Origin: DASQPA01 sp035644215 | GTDB lineage: Bacteria > Acidobacteriota > Thermoanaerobaculia > Multivoradales > UBA5704 | Assembly (NCBI GenBank): GCA_035644215.1 | Contig: DASQPA010000009.1 | Span: 1-19,141 of the forward strand | Length of the DNA stretch: 19,141 nt | Reading direction: 5' to 3' | Part shown: piece by piece, positions 1-8,027 of the stretch | How positions within the stretch are numbered: position 1 is the stretch's first letter | Layout: every line of letters starts with the position of its first letter | Position numbers and translations under genes: made by a program | Notes under the pieces: model-generated | Told to the model about the DNA's origin: nothing | What the model saw: only the letters and a program-made list of their open reading frames with translations | The model's database searches: none

Positions 1-3000
1 GCCGGGCCCGGCGGTCGAGCTCGCCGTAGGTCAACACCTCCGCCTCCCAGAGGACCGCCGGCGCGTCCGGCCGCTCCCCCACCTGGGCCGCGAACAGCTC
101 GTGGAGGCAGAGATCCGACGCCGCGCCGGCGGTGTCGTTCCACTCGGCGAGGAGCTGCCGGCGCTCGGCCGCGGCGAGCAGGGGGAGGTCGCCCACCGGC
201 TGCGCCGGATCGGCCAGGGCGGCGGCGAGCAGGGTCTCGCCGTGGCCGAGCAGGCGTTCGATGGTGGTCGGGAAGAAGAGGTCGGTGTTGTAGCCGAAGC
301 CCAGCTCGAAACGGTCCACGCCTTCCTGGACGATGAGGGTCAAATCGAGCTTCGCCGTGCCGTTGTCGACCGCCAGGACGTCGAGCTGGAGGCCGTCGGT
401 TCCGGTGGGTTCCGCGGCGGCGGGGGCCGGCTCGGCGATCAGCATCACCTGGAAGAGCGGGGTGTGGCGCAGGCTGCGCTCCGGCTGCAGCTCCTCGACC
501 AGCTTTTCGAAGGGGAGGTCCTGGTGGGTGTAGGCGCCGAGCGCGGTCTCCCGCACCCGCCGCACCGCCTCGGCGAAGGCGGGGTTGCCGGAAAGGTCGG
601 TGCGCAGGGCCAGGGTGTTGACGAAGAAGCCGATGAGCCCTTCGGTCTCCTCACGGTTCCGGTTGGCGACCGGCGTGCCGACGACCAGGTCCTCCTCGCC
701 GGTGTGGCGCAGGAGGAGGACCTGCCAGAAGGCGAGAAAGAGCATGAAGGGAGTGGCGTCGAGCTGCCGGGCGAGCCGCGGCAGCGCCTCCCCCAGCTCG
801 CGCGGCAGGCGGCGGAAGCGGCGCGCTCCGGCGAAGGTGTGAAACGGCGGCCGCGGCCGGTCGAGGGGGAGCGGCAGGACCGCCGGCGCGCCCGCCAGAC
901 GCTCCCGCCAGTAGCCGAGCTCGGCCGCCAGCACCTCCCCGGCAAGCCACTCCCGCTGCCAGCGCGCGTAGTCGGCATACTGGAGCGGCAGCTCGGGGAG
1001 CGGGGCTCCCCCGTAGAGGGCGCTGAGCTCGCGCACGAAGACCTCCATGGACCAGCCGTCGGAGACGATGTGGTGCATGGAGACGAAGAGCAGCCGGGCG
1101 TGGGCTCCCAGCCGCACCAGGCGGACCCGGAGCACCGGCCCGCGCTCCAGGTCGAAGGGGAGGAGACCCTCGGCGCGGGCGAGCGCCGCCCCTTCTTGCT
1201 CCCGCCGGTCGGCCGGCAGCCCGGCGAGGTCGATCACCGGGAGGGGCACCGCCGGCACCGGGCCGACGAGCTGGACCGCCCGCGGGCCGCGCACCGCGAA
1301 GCGGGTGCGCAGGGCCTCCTGCCGGCGGACCAGCTCGGCCAGGGCGCGGCCCAGGGCCGCCTCGTCGAGCCGCCCGGTGAGGCGCAGGGCCTGGTAGAGG
1401 TTGTAGGCCGGGCTTTCCGGGTTCAACTGGTGGAGGAACCAGAGCCGCTGCTGGGAGAAAGAGAGCGGCGCCTCGCCGCCTGCCGCCGGCTCCGCCCGCC
1501 GCACAAGAGGGGGCGCGGCCGGCGAGGTCCGTTCGCAGAGGGCGCGCTCGACGCTTTGTGCCAGGGCCTCGATCGTCGGGCTCTCGAAGAGGGTGCGCAG
1601 GGGGAGCTCGACGCCGAAGGTGGCGCGCAGGCGCGACATCGCCTGGGTGGCGAGGAGCGAGTGCCCGCCGAGATCGAAGAAGCGGTCGCGCACCCCCACC
1701 TGTGGGACGCCCAGGAGCCCGGCCCAGATCCCGGCGAGGAGCGCCTCGATCTCGCTGCGCGGCGCGACGTAGCTCGGGGCAGGGCTCCCGGCCTCGGGCG
1801 CGACGAGAGTCAGGGCGCGGCGGTCGACCTTGCCGGAGGGGGTCAGGGGCAGGCTCTCGACCGTGACGAGCTGGGAGGGTACGAAGGCCTCCGGCAGGCG
1901 CCCGCGCAGGTGGTCGCGCAGCTCGGCGGCGCTGGCCGGGCGGTCCGCGGCGGGCAGGTACCAGGCGACGAGCCGGAGCGGACCGCCGGGTCCCGCCCCG
2001 GGCTCGGGGAGGGCGGCGACCACCGCCTGGCGTACCCCGGGGTGGAGGAGGAGCGTCGCCTCGACCTCCCCCGGCTCCACCCGCACTCCGCGCACCTTGA
2101 CCTGGGCGTCCCGCCGGCCCAGGTAGTCGAGGGCGCCGTCGGTCCGCCGGCGGGCCAGGTCACCGGTCCGGTAGAGCCGCCCGCCGGGGCGGCCATGGAG
2201 GTGCCCCCAGGGATCGGGGACGAAGCGCTCGGCCGTCGGCTCCGGCCGGTCGAGGTAGCCGCGGGCGAGGGCGACGCCGCCGATGGCGATCTCCCCCACC
2301 ACCCCGACCGGCGCCGGCTGGAGGTCCCGGTCGAGCAGGTGGACGGCGACGTTGGCGATCGGCCGGCCGATGGGCGGCAGGGTCGGCCAGCCTGCCGGGT
2401 CGCCGTCGAGGGTCCAGGCGGTGGCCACGTGGCTCTCGGTGGGACCATACTGGTTGTGCAGCCGTCGCCCCGGCCGCGCGCCGAGCCAGGCGGCGACCGG
2501 ACCGGTCACCTGGAGGGCCTCGCCGGCGGCGACGACGTCCTGCAGCGCGCTGCCGACCGGCGCCCCATCCCGGGCCGCCTCGGCGAGCTGGCGCAGGGCG
2601 ACGAAGGGCAGGAAAAGCCGCTCGACCGCCTGGGACTCGATCTGGGCGAGGAGGGCCGCGGGATCGCGGCGGATCTCTTCGCTGGTGAGGACGAGGGTGC
2701 CGCCGGCGAGCCAGGTGGAGAGGATCTCCTGGAAGGCGACGTCGAAGCTGAGCGAGGCGAGCTGGAGGGTGCGCGCGGGACGAGAGAGAGCTTCGCGCTG
2801 CTGCCAGGCGAGGAGGTTCGCCAGCGCGACGCGCGGCAGGCCGACGCCCTTGGGCTGGCCGGTCGAGCCGGAGGTGTAGAGAATGTAGGCGAGGTCGTCC
2901 CCCCCGGCTGGTGGCGCGGGGTCGGGCTGCGGGCGGTGCTCAAACTCGCCCTCCGGGCTGTTGTTCGGATTCGCCCTTCGGGCTGGGCAGTTGCGCTCCG

Positions 3001-4870
3001 TCCTCGCCCGACCCCGCGCCACCAGCCACCCCCGCCCGCTCTCGGGGAAGGCCATCGCGCGAGAGTCCTCCAGCATGAAGCGGCGGCGCTCGGCTGGATA
3101 GTGGGGGTCCACGGGCACCGCGGTCGCGCCGGCCTGGAGCACGGCGAGGAGCGTGATCGCCATCTCGGGCGAACGTTCGAGGCTGATCGCCACCCGGGCG
3201 CTGGCCTCCAGCTCCTGCCCCAGCCGGCAAGCGCGGTGGTGGAGCTCGCCATAGGTCAGGACGCCCGTCTCCCAGGCCACGGCGACGGCCTCGGGAGTGG
3301 CTTCGGCCGGGGCCGACAGGTGCTCTTCCAGCGCCGTTTCCTGGGGGGACGGGCCTGGCGCCGCGGTGTCGTTCCACTCGACGAGCAGGGCCTGGCTCTC
3401 GGCGGGGGAGAGGATCGGCAGGGCGGAGAGGCGGCGGTCGGGATCTTCGAGGAGGCCGGCCACGAGGGTGGTGAGCTGGCGCAGGGTGCGCTCGACGGTC
3501 GTCCGGTCGAAGAGGTCGGCCCGGTAGGAGAGCTCGACCGGCAGGCTCTCCAGGGACTCGCCGGGGGTGCTGGCGGCGATGACGGTCAGGTGGAGGTCGA
3601 AGAGGGCGACGGTGTTCTTCGCCTCCAGGCCGGAGATGGCGAGGCCGGGGATGGCGAGCGGCGGCCCGGCGTTCTCGACCGCGCACATCACCTGGAAGAG
3701 GGGGGTGTGGGCGAGGCTGCGCTCCGGTTTGAGCTCTTCGACCAGCTTGCTGAACGGCAGCTCCTGGTGGGCGAAGGCGCCGATCGCCACTTCCCGCACC
3801 CGGCCGAGGAGGGCGCGGAAGGGGGGATCGCCGGTGAGGTCGGCGCGCAGGACCAGGGTGTTGCCGAAGTAGCCGATCAATCCCTCGACCTCCATCCGGT
3901 GGCGGTTCGCGATCGGCGTGCCGAGGCTCACCTCGTCCTGCCCGGCGAGGCGGCCGAGGAGCGCCTGGAAGGCGGCCGTGATGACCATGAAGAGGGTCGC
4001 GCCGGCGGCCCGGCCGAGCGCCTGGAGCGCCTCGCCGGGCGCCGCCGGGAACGCCGCCAGGATGCTGCCGCCGGCCCGCCCCTGGACGGCCGGCCGCGGC
4101 CGGTCGGTGGGGAGGGCGAGGACGGCGGGGCTGCCGCCGAGCTGGCGCCGCCAGTAGCCCAGGGCGCTCTCCAGGACCTCGCCGCGGAACACCCGCCGCT
4201 CCCAGGTGGCGAAGTCGGCATATTGGATCGGCAGCGGCGGGAGCGGCGAGGGCTCGCCCGCCGCGAAGGCCGCGTAGAGCGCCATCAGCTCACGGATGAA
4301 GATGCCGATCGACCAGCCGTCCGCGGCGATGTGATGGACGGTGAGGAGGAGGGCGTGCTCGGCCGCGGCGAGGCGGAGCAGCCGGGCGCGCACCACCGGC
4401 CCCCGGCGGAGGTCGAAGGGGCGGTCGCCCTCGGCGAGGGCGAGCCGGCGGGCCTCGCCCTCCCGGGCACGTGCCGGCAGGGCGGCGAGGTCGATCCGCG
4501 GCAGGGGGAGGGGGGAGGGCGGCGCGACCCTCTGGACCGGCCCCGACTCCCCCGTCGCTCCCGCCGCCCCGGCCGAATACCGGGTGCGCAGCACCTCGTG
4601 GCGGCGGACGATCTCCTCCAGGGTGCGGGCGAGGAGCGCCGGGCGGAGGTCGCCGTCGAGGCGCAGGGCCACGGGGACGTTGTAGGCGATGTTGCCCGGC
4701 TCGAGCTGGTCGATCAGCCAGAGCCGTTCCTGGGAGAAGGAGAGCGGGAAGCCGTCCGGGCCGCCGCGGGGGAGCGGCAGGATGGGGGTGCGCAGCGGCT
4801 CGACCCCCGCCTCTTGCAGCAGGAGCGCGAGGAGTTGGCGCCGGCGGTCGTCGAGCGGGGCTTTGGCCAA
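1..4870 (-). CDS. Non-ribosomal peptide synthetase subunit, C-A-PCP-C-A(partial), 3' end outside the window
   Basis: Modular peptide synthetase that activates an amino acid as the acyl-adenylate, loads it on a phosphopantetheine arm and condenses it with an upstream peptidyl chain. The frame is open for about 1,623 codons and runs off the left edge. Domains in order: condensation 1 (about residues 38-470; HHIAADG at 179-185); adenylation 1 (about 535-1000; A1 LTYGEL near 537, A3 YTSGSTGQPKG from 665, YGPTE, YRTGDL and the A10 lysine in PSGKVDRRAL); carrier domain (GGHSLL, phosphopantetheine Ser1071); condensation 2 (about 1130-1560; HHIVSDG at 1266-1272); and the first motif of a second adenylation domain (LTYGEL) at the edge. 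The ten-residue specificity code read by eye is DVQFVAQVAK, which is closest to proline-type codes; the substrate call is tentative. No epimerase domain lies between carrier and condensation 2. An N-terminal condensation domain implies a partner subunit upstream in the assembly line. An inserted palindromic element lies between A2 and A3. The start is TTG with GGAG 5 nt before it; an in-frame TAG at 4895-4897 excludes an earlier start. Confidence 0.96.
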   Translation of the reverse strand, partial: MAKAPLDDRRRQLLALLLQEAGVEPLRTPILPLPRGGPDGFPLSFSQERLWLIDQLEPGNIAYNVPVALRLDGDLRPALLARTLEEIVRRHEVLRTRYSAGAAGATGESGPVQRVAPPSPLPLPRIDLAALPARAREGEARRLALAEGDRPFDLRRGPVVRARLLRLAAAEHALLLTVHHIAADGWSIGIFIRELMALYAAFAAGEPSPLPPLPIQYADFATWERRVFRGEVLESALGYWRRQLGGSPAVLALPTDRPRPAVQGRAGGSILAAFPAAPGEALQALGRAAGATLFMVITAAFQALLGRLAGQDEVSLGTPIANRHRMEVEGLIGYFGNTLVLRADLTGDPPFRALLGRVREVAIGAFAHQELPFSKLVEELKPERSLAHTPLFQVMCAVENAGPPLAIPGLAISGLEAKNTVALFDLHLTVIAASTPGESLESLPVELSYRADLFDRTTVERTLRQLTTLVAGLLEDPDRRLSALPILSPAESQALLVEWNDTAAPGPSPQETALEEHLSAPAEATPEAVAVAWETGVLTYGELHHRACRLGQELEASARVAISLERSPEMAITLLAVLQAGATAVPVDPHYPAERRRFMLEDSRAMAFPESGRGWLVARGRARTERNCPARRANPNNSPEGEFEHRPQPDPAPPAGGDDLAYILYTSGSTGQPKGVGLPRVALANLLAWQQREALSRPARTLQLASLSFDVAFQEILSTWLAGGTLVLTSEEIRRDPAALLAQIESQAVERLFLPFVALRQLAEAARDGAPVGSALQDVVAAGEALQVTGPVAAWLGARPGRRLHNQYGPTESHVATAWTLDGDPAGWPTLPPIGRPIANVAVHLLDRDLQPAPVGVVGEIAIGGVALARGYLDRPEPTAERFVPDPWGHLHGRPGGRLYRTGDLARRRTDGALDYLGRRDAQVKVRGVRVEPGEVEATLLLHPGVRQAVVAALPEPGAGPGGPLRLVAWYLPAADRPASAAELRDHLRGRLPEAFVPSQLVTVESLPLTPSGKVDRRALTLVAPEAGSPAPSYVAPRSEIEALLAGIWAGLLGVPQVGVRDRFFDLGGHSLLATQAMSRLRATFGVELPLRTLFESPTIEALAQSVERALCERTSPAAPPLVRRAEPAAGGEAPLSFSQQRLWFLHQLNPESPAYNLYQALRLTGRLDEAALGRALAELVRRQEALRTRFAVRGPRAVQLVGPVPAVPLPVIDLAGLPADRREQEGAALARAEGLLPFDLERGPVLRVRLVRLGAHARLLFVSMHHIVSDGWSMEVFVRELSALYGGAPLPELPLQYADYARWQREWLAGEVLAAELGYWRERLAGAPAVLPLPLDRPRPPFHTFAGARRFRRLPRELGEALPRLARQLDATPFMLFLAFWQVLLLRHTGEEDLVVGTPVANRNREETEGLIGFFVNTLALRTDLSGNPAFAEAVRRVRETALGAYTHQDLPFEKLVEELQPERSLRHTPLFQVMLIAEPAPAAAEPTGTDGLQLDVLAVDNGTAKLDLTLIVQEGVDRFELGFGYNTDLFFPTTIERLLGHGETLLAAALADPAQPVGDLPLLAAAERRQLLAEWNDTAGAASDLCLHELFAAQVGERPDAPAVLWEAEVLTYGELDRRAR
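2906..3027. repeat. 122-bp palindromic (MITE/REPIN-like) element inside the NRPS adenylation domain
   Basis: Positions 2906-2927 and 3006-3027 are perfect 22-nt inverted repeats (the left arm begins GGCTGGTGGCGCGG). They enclose 78 nt that hold two small hairpins of the form GCCC-TYC-GGGC and continue the inverted symmetry imperfectly. The element encodes no protein of its own. It is read through in frame by the NRPS gene, giving a Pro/Arg/Asn-rich stretch (including RRANPNNSPEGEFEHRP) unlike the usual linker between motifs A2 and A3. The structure is that of a non-autonomous mobile or REP-type repeat. Its family is not known to me with certainty. Confidence 0.7.
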
Positions 4871-4875
4871 CGAAA

Positions 4876-4881
4876 CTCCAG
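4876..4881 (-). promoter_or_regulatory. Ribosome binding site that decides the TTG start of the NRPS gene
   Basis: On the minus strand CTGGAG is followed by TTTCG and then TTG. The 5-nt gap is good for a Shine-Dalgarno site. There is no ATG or GTG between the upstream in-frame stop (TAG, 4895-4897) and the first conserved residues, so TTG at 4870-4868 is the best start. Confidence 0.7.
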
Positions 4882-4910
4882 GTCGGCTCGGATTCTACCG
4901 GAATCGGTGA

Positions 4911-4955
4911 TCTCCGGCGTCTCCGGCGTCTCCGGCGGCCTCGGCGGCCCCGGCG
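4911..4955. repeat. Short 9-bp tandem repeat in the divergent NRPS/peptidase spacer
   Basis: Three perfect copies of TCTCCGGCG (4911-4937) are followed by two degenerate copies (GCCTCGGCG, GCCCCGGCG). They lie in the 154-bp spacer between the divergent starts at 4870 and 5025, where the promoters of both genes should be. No clear -35/-10 pair was recognised. Confidence 0.6.
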
Positions 4956-5024
4956 GCGGCTGGCTCTTCAGATCCCCCCTTGGTATGCTCCTCGCCCGAT
5001 ATCTTGACCTGGAGGGACTTCCTC

Positions 5025-6647
5025 ATGCGCCGGATCGCGTTGCTTCTCCTGCTGACCTCGGGGCTCGCCGTGAGCCTGCCCGCCGCACCGCCTGCCCCGG
5101 GACATTTCGACGGCCAGACCTGGTGGAACCAGGTCAAGGTGCTGGCCGACGACAACATGGAGGGCCGCGAGACCGGCAGCGCCGGCCTCCGCCGGGCCGA
5201 AGCCTACATCGCCGGGGAGCTCACCAAGGCCGGCTTGAAGCCCGCCGGCAGCCAGGGCTTCTACCAGCCGGTCCGGCTCGTCGAACGCCAGATCGACGAG
5301 AAAGCCTCGGCCGCCGCGCTGGTCCGGGACGGCAAGGCGGAGCCGCTCGTCTTGGGCGAGGACGCCTACTTCAACACCCGCGCCGAGCTCGCCGCAGGGG
5401 AGGTCAAGGCGCCGCTCGTCTTTATCGGCTACGGCCTGCAGGTCCCGGAGACGCATCTGGACGAGCTCGCCGGGCTCGACCTCCACGGCAAGGTCGTCGT
5501 CTTCCTCGCCGGCTCGCCGGCGGACGTCCCCACCGCCCTCTCGGCGCACTACCAGAGCCAGGGCGAGCGCTGGAAGGCCCTCCACGCCGCCGGCGCCATC
5601 GGCATCGTCAACCTCCCGAACCCCGCCTCCATGGACATCCCCTGGTCGCGCATGACGCAGAACCGCACCCACCCCTCGATGGCCCTCGCCGCTCACGAGT
5701 TCGACGAGACCGCGGGCCTGCAGATGGCGCTCACCTGGAATCCCGCCCAGGCCGAGAAGCTCTTCGCCGGTTCCGGCACCTCCTTTGCGACGCTCGCCGA
5801 GCTCGCCAAGGATCGCAAGCCGCTCCCCCACTTCGCCCTCGCCCCCACGCTCCAGGCCCACGCCAGCGTCAAGCATCGGGAGATCGAATCCGCCAACCTG
5901 ATCGCCCGGCTTCCCGGCAGCGATCCGGCGCTCGCCAAGGAGAACGTCGTCCTCTCCGCGCACGTCGATCACCTGGGCATGGGCGAGCCGGTCAACGGCG
6001 ACCGTATCTACAACGGCGCCATGGACGACGGCTCGGGCAGCGCGCTGCTCCTCGACATGGCGATCCACCTGGCGAAGCGCGACCGGGCGGAGACTCTCCG
6101 CCGCTCGCTCCTCTTCGTCTTCGTCATCGGGGAAGAAAAGGGCCTCCTGGGCTCGAAGTACTTCGCCGCGCACCCCACGGTCGACCCCAGGTCGATCGTC
6201 GCGGACGTGAACGTGGACATGTTCCTGCCCATCGTCCCCCTGCATGTCCTCAAGGTCGAGGGGCTCGCCGAGTCCGACCTGGGCGACCGCGCCGCCGCGA
6301 TCGCCAGCGCGCTCGGGGTCAAGCCCATCGCCGACCCCGAGCCGCTGCGCAACCTCTTCATCCGGAGCGACCAGTACAGCTTCATCCGCCACGGCGTCCC
6401 GTCGATCAAGCTCGACGTCGGCTTCGAGCCCGGCACGCCGGAGCAGAAGATCTTCAAGGACTGGCTGACCAACCGCTACCACGCCGTCTCCGACGATCTC
6501 AGCCAGCCCGTCGACCTCGCCGCCGCCGCCCTCTACGAGGAGATCACCCGCCAGCTCCTCTTCGCGGTCGCCAACGCCGACGCCCGGCCGGCCTGGAAGC
6601 CCGACTCGTTCTTCCGGCGTTACGCCGCCGCCGCCAAAGCGCCCTGA
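5025..6647 (+). CDS. Secreted M28-family zinc metallopeptidase with PA-like insert
   Basis: Exported zinc aminopeptidase or carboxypeptidase-like enzyme of family M28, 540 residues. It starts with a Sec signal peptide (MRRIALLLLLTSGLAVSLPAA, about residues 1-21). The N-terminal part has the NMEGRETGSAG signature typical of this family. A protease-associated-like insert lies at about residues 120-220 (FIGYGLQVP...GKVVVFLAG). The metal-binding and catalytic residues are all visible: His313 in HVDH, Asp334 in MDDGSG, the Glu370-Glu371 pair in GEEKG, Asp398 in NVDMF and His486 in YHAVSDD. This indicates two zinc ions and an active enzyme. The start at 5025 is chosen because GGAGG (5011-5015) lies 9 nt upstream and the signal peptide follows directly; the reading frame stays open to 4980 but has no better start. 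Substrate cannot be told from sequence. It is transcribed away from the NRPS gene and ends 21 bp from a converging gene. Confidence 0.95.
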   Translation: MRRIALLLLLTSGLAVSLPAAPPAPGHFDGQTWWNQVKVLADDNMEGRETGSAGLRRAEAYIAGELTKAGLKPAGSQGFYQPVRLVERQIDEKASAAALVRDGKAEPLVLGEDAYFNTRAELAAGEVKAPLVFIGYGLQVPETHLDELAGLDLHGKVVVFLAGSPADVPTALSAHYQSQGERWKALHAAGAIGIVNLPNPASMDIPWSRMTQNRTHPSMALAAHEFDETAGLQMALTWNPAQAEKLFAGSGTSFATLAELAKDRKPLPHFALAPTLQAHASVKHREIESANLIARLPGSDPALAKENVVLSAHVDHLGMGEPVNGDRIYNGAMDDGSGSALLLDMAIHLAKRDRAETLRRSLLFVFVIGEEKGLLGSKYFAAHPTVDPRSIVADVNVDMFLPIVPLHVLKVEGLAESDLGDRAAAIASALGVKPIADPEPLRNLFIRSDQYSFIRHGVPSIKLDVGFEPGTPEQKIFKDWLTNRYHAVSDDLSQPVDLAAAALYEEITRQLLFAVANADARPAWKPDSFFRRYAAAAKAP

Positions 6648-6653
6648 GGGCGC
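6639..6653 (+). terminator. Possible hairpin at the convergent gene ends
   Basis: GCGCCC-TGA-GGGCGC is a 6-bp all-GC stem with the peptidase stop codon (6645-6647) in the loop. The gene converging from the right ends at 6669, so one hairpin could serve both. No U-run follows it, so intrinsic termination is uncertain. Confidence 0.3.
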
Positions 6654-6668
6654 CCTGGCGCGGAGAGC

Positions 6669-7946
6669 CTACTCGTCGCCCAGGGTCTCCAGGTCGACCA
6701 GCCGCATCCCCTTCGCCGCCATCTCGCTCCACTTGGCGGCGAAGGCCGCCTCGTCCATCGGGGCGACGAGCTCCTGGGCGCCGCCGGAGGAGGAGCGCAG
6801 CACGGCGTCATACAGGCGCTTCTTGCCGTCCGGGTAGTTGACCACCTCGACGAGCTCCGAGCCGCCCTGGCTGGCCGTCTTCCACTTCGCCGTCAGGGCG
6901 TCCCATTCGAGGCCGTTCCACATCCCGTAGCTGCCGACGCCGGTGCGGAAGGCGCCGCCGTAGTGCAGCTTCTTGTCGGCACGGTAGACGTTGAGGTCGA
7001 TGAGGCGCTGGCCGTTGCCGGACAGCTCGTTCCACTTGCGGAGGAAGGCCGGCAGCTCGTCGAGCCAGAGGGTGCACGGGGTGCCTCCCTCGCGGAAGAC
7101 GCCGGTGAAGAGCCGCGTCTTCCCGTCGTCGTAGGTCTCCAGGTCGGCGAGGCAGATGCTGTGGCTGTTGAGGTTCTTGTAGCGGGCGCTGAAAGCCGGC
7201 CAATCGAGCCCGGCCGCCACGGTCACGTTCTCCTGGATCGAGCGGAAGACGCCGGCCCAGAGACGCCGCTTGCCGTCCTTGTAGCTCTTCAGGTGGGAGA
7301 GCTGCACGCCGCGGGCGGCGAGCGCGTCCATGCGCTTCTTGAAGTCGGGCCACTCCAGGCCGATCACCACCGCCTCCCCCTCGTCGCCGGCCTGGAAGAT
7401 GCCGTACCACTGCCGCGGGCCGGCGGGGGCGGCCGGCTTGCCCTTCTTGCCCGGGGCGGCGGCCGGCGCCGGGGCCGGGGCCGCCATCTCCAGGCTGTCG
7501 GCGGCGACCTGGACGTGCACCGCCTCCTCCCCCTTGCCGAGGTCCAAGGTGAAGTTGCCGCCGGACGGGATGTCGGACGTGCTCTCGGCCACCTTCACCC
7601 AGGTCGTCCCGATCCAGGCCTTGTCGAGGAAGGCCGTGCACTGCGCCTTGACCGGGAACTGCGGGACGGCGAGCGACTTGCCGATGGGCACGGTCGCCGC
7701 CGTCCCGCCCTTGGCCCCGTTCAGGAGGTTGTCGGCCTTGGCGCCGCCGGCGCTGCAGCTCAACTTCCAGGTGCAGGTGCCGACCATCCGCTGGCAGTGT
7801 TCGACGGTCATCTGCGTGAACGTGATACGGCCCTCGGCGCGGGCGGGCCGCGCCGGGCCGAGGAGGGCGATGCCGAGGAGGAGAGGGGACAGCAGATGGA
7901 CGGTGCGAAGTGCGCGCGCCGCGACCAGGACCCTTAGGGCTTTCAT
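6669..7946 (-). CDS. Secreted protein with five tandem BTRD1-like repeats
   Basis: A 425-residue exported protein of unknown function. The N-terminus is a long signal peptide (about residues 1-37, ending ARPARA before EG). Residues 38-155 form a domain with four cysteines (51, 58, 64, 103) that I do not recognise and that could be disulfide bonded. A proline/alanine linker (about 156-178) follows. Residues 180-425 are five tandem repeats of about 50 residues, beginning near 180, 230, 280, 329 and 379, with the pattern (W/F/Y)xGxF...L-W-x2-F...L-x2-L-x-x-Y-x-DGK. This resembles the bacterial tandem repeat domain BTRD1 (PF17660), known from polyglycine hydrolases and many secreted proteins. No attached catalytic domain is present. 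The start has GGAGG (7955-7959) 8 nt upstream. The gene diverges from the kinase gene, with 81 bp between the starts. Confidence 0.88.
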   Translation of the reverse strand: MKALRVLVAARALRTVHLLSPLLLGIALLGPARPARAEGRITFTQMTVEHCQRMVGTCTWKLSCSAGGAKADNLLNGAKGGTAATVPIGKSLAVPQFPVKAQCTAFLDKAWIGTTWVKVAESTSDIPSGGNFTLDLGKGEEAVHVQVAADSLEMAAPAPAPAAAPGKKGKPAAPAGPRQWYGIFQAGDEGEAVVIGLEWPDFKKRMDALAARGVQLSHLKSYKDGKRRLWAGVFRSIQENVTVAAGLDWPAFSARYKNLNSHSICLADLETYDDGKTRLFTGVFREGGTPCTLWLDELPAFLRKWNELSGNGQRLIDLNVYRADKKLHYGGAFRTGVGSYGMWNGLEWDALTAKWKTASQGGSELVEVVNYPDGKKRLYDAVLRSSSGGAQELVAPMDEAAFAAKWSEMAAKGMRLVDLETLGDE

Positions 7947-8027
7947 GAGAGAGACCTCCGCGTTTGAGTGCCCATCCTATGACAAAGCACGGGAAAGCGG
8001 AACGCACTCTGACACAATAAGCGATGG

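Noticed and set aside
4968..6482. A 504-codon minus-strand frame opposite the M28 peptidase
   Set aside because: It mirrors a gene with an intact set of metal ligands and signal peptide. The composition is that of a GC-rich antisense shadow.
101..6841. A 2,246-codon open frame on the plus strand
   Set aside because: It is the exact antisense register of the NRPS gene up to 4870 and then an out-of-frame shadow of the M28 peptidase. Its product is low-complexity Gly/Arg/Glu with no domain.
7947..8027. Sigma-70 promoters in the divergent BTRD1/kinase spacer
   Set aside because: CACAAT (8013-8018) on the plus strand and TAGGAT on the minus strand look like weak -10 boxes, but no matching -35 was found at a proper distance.
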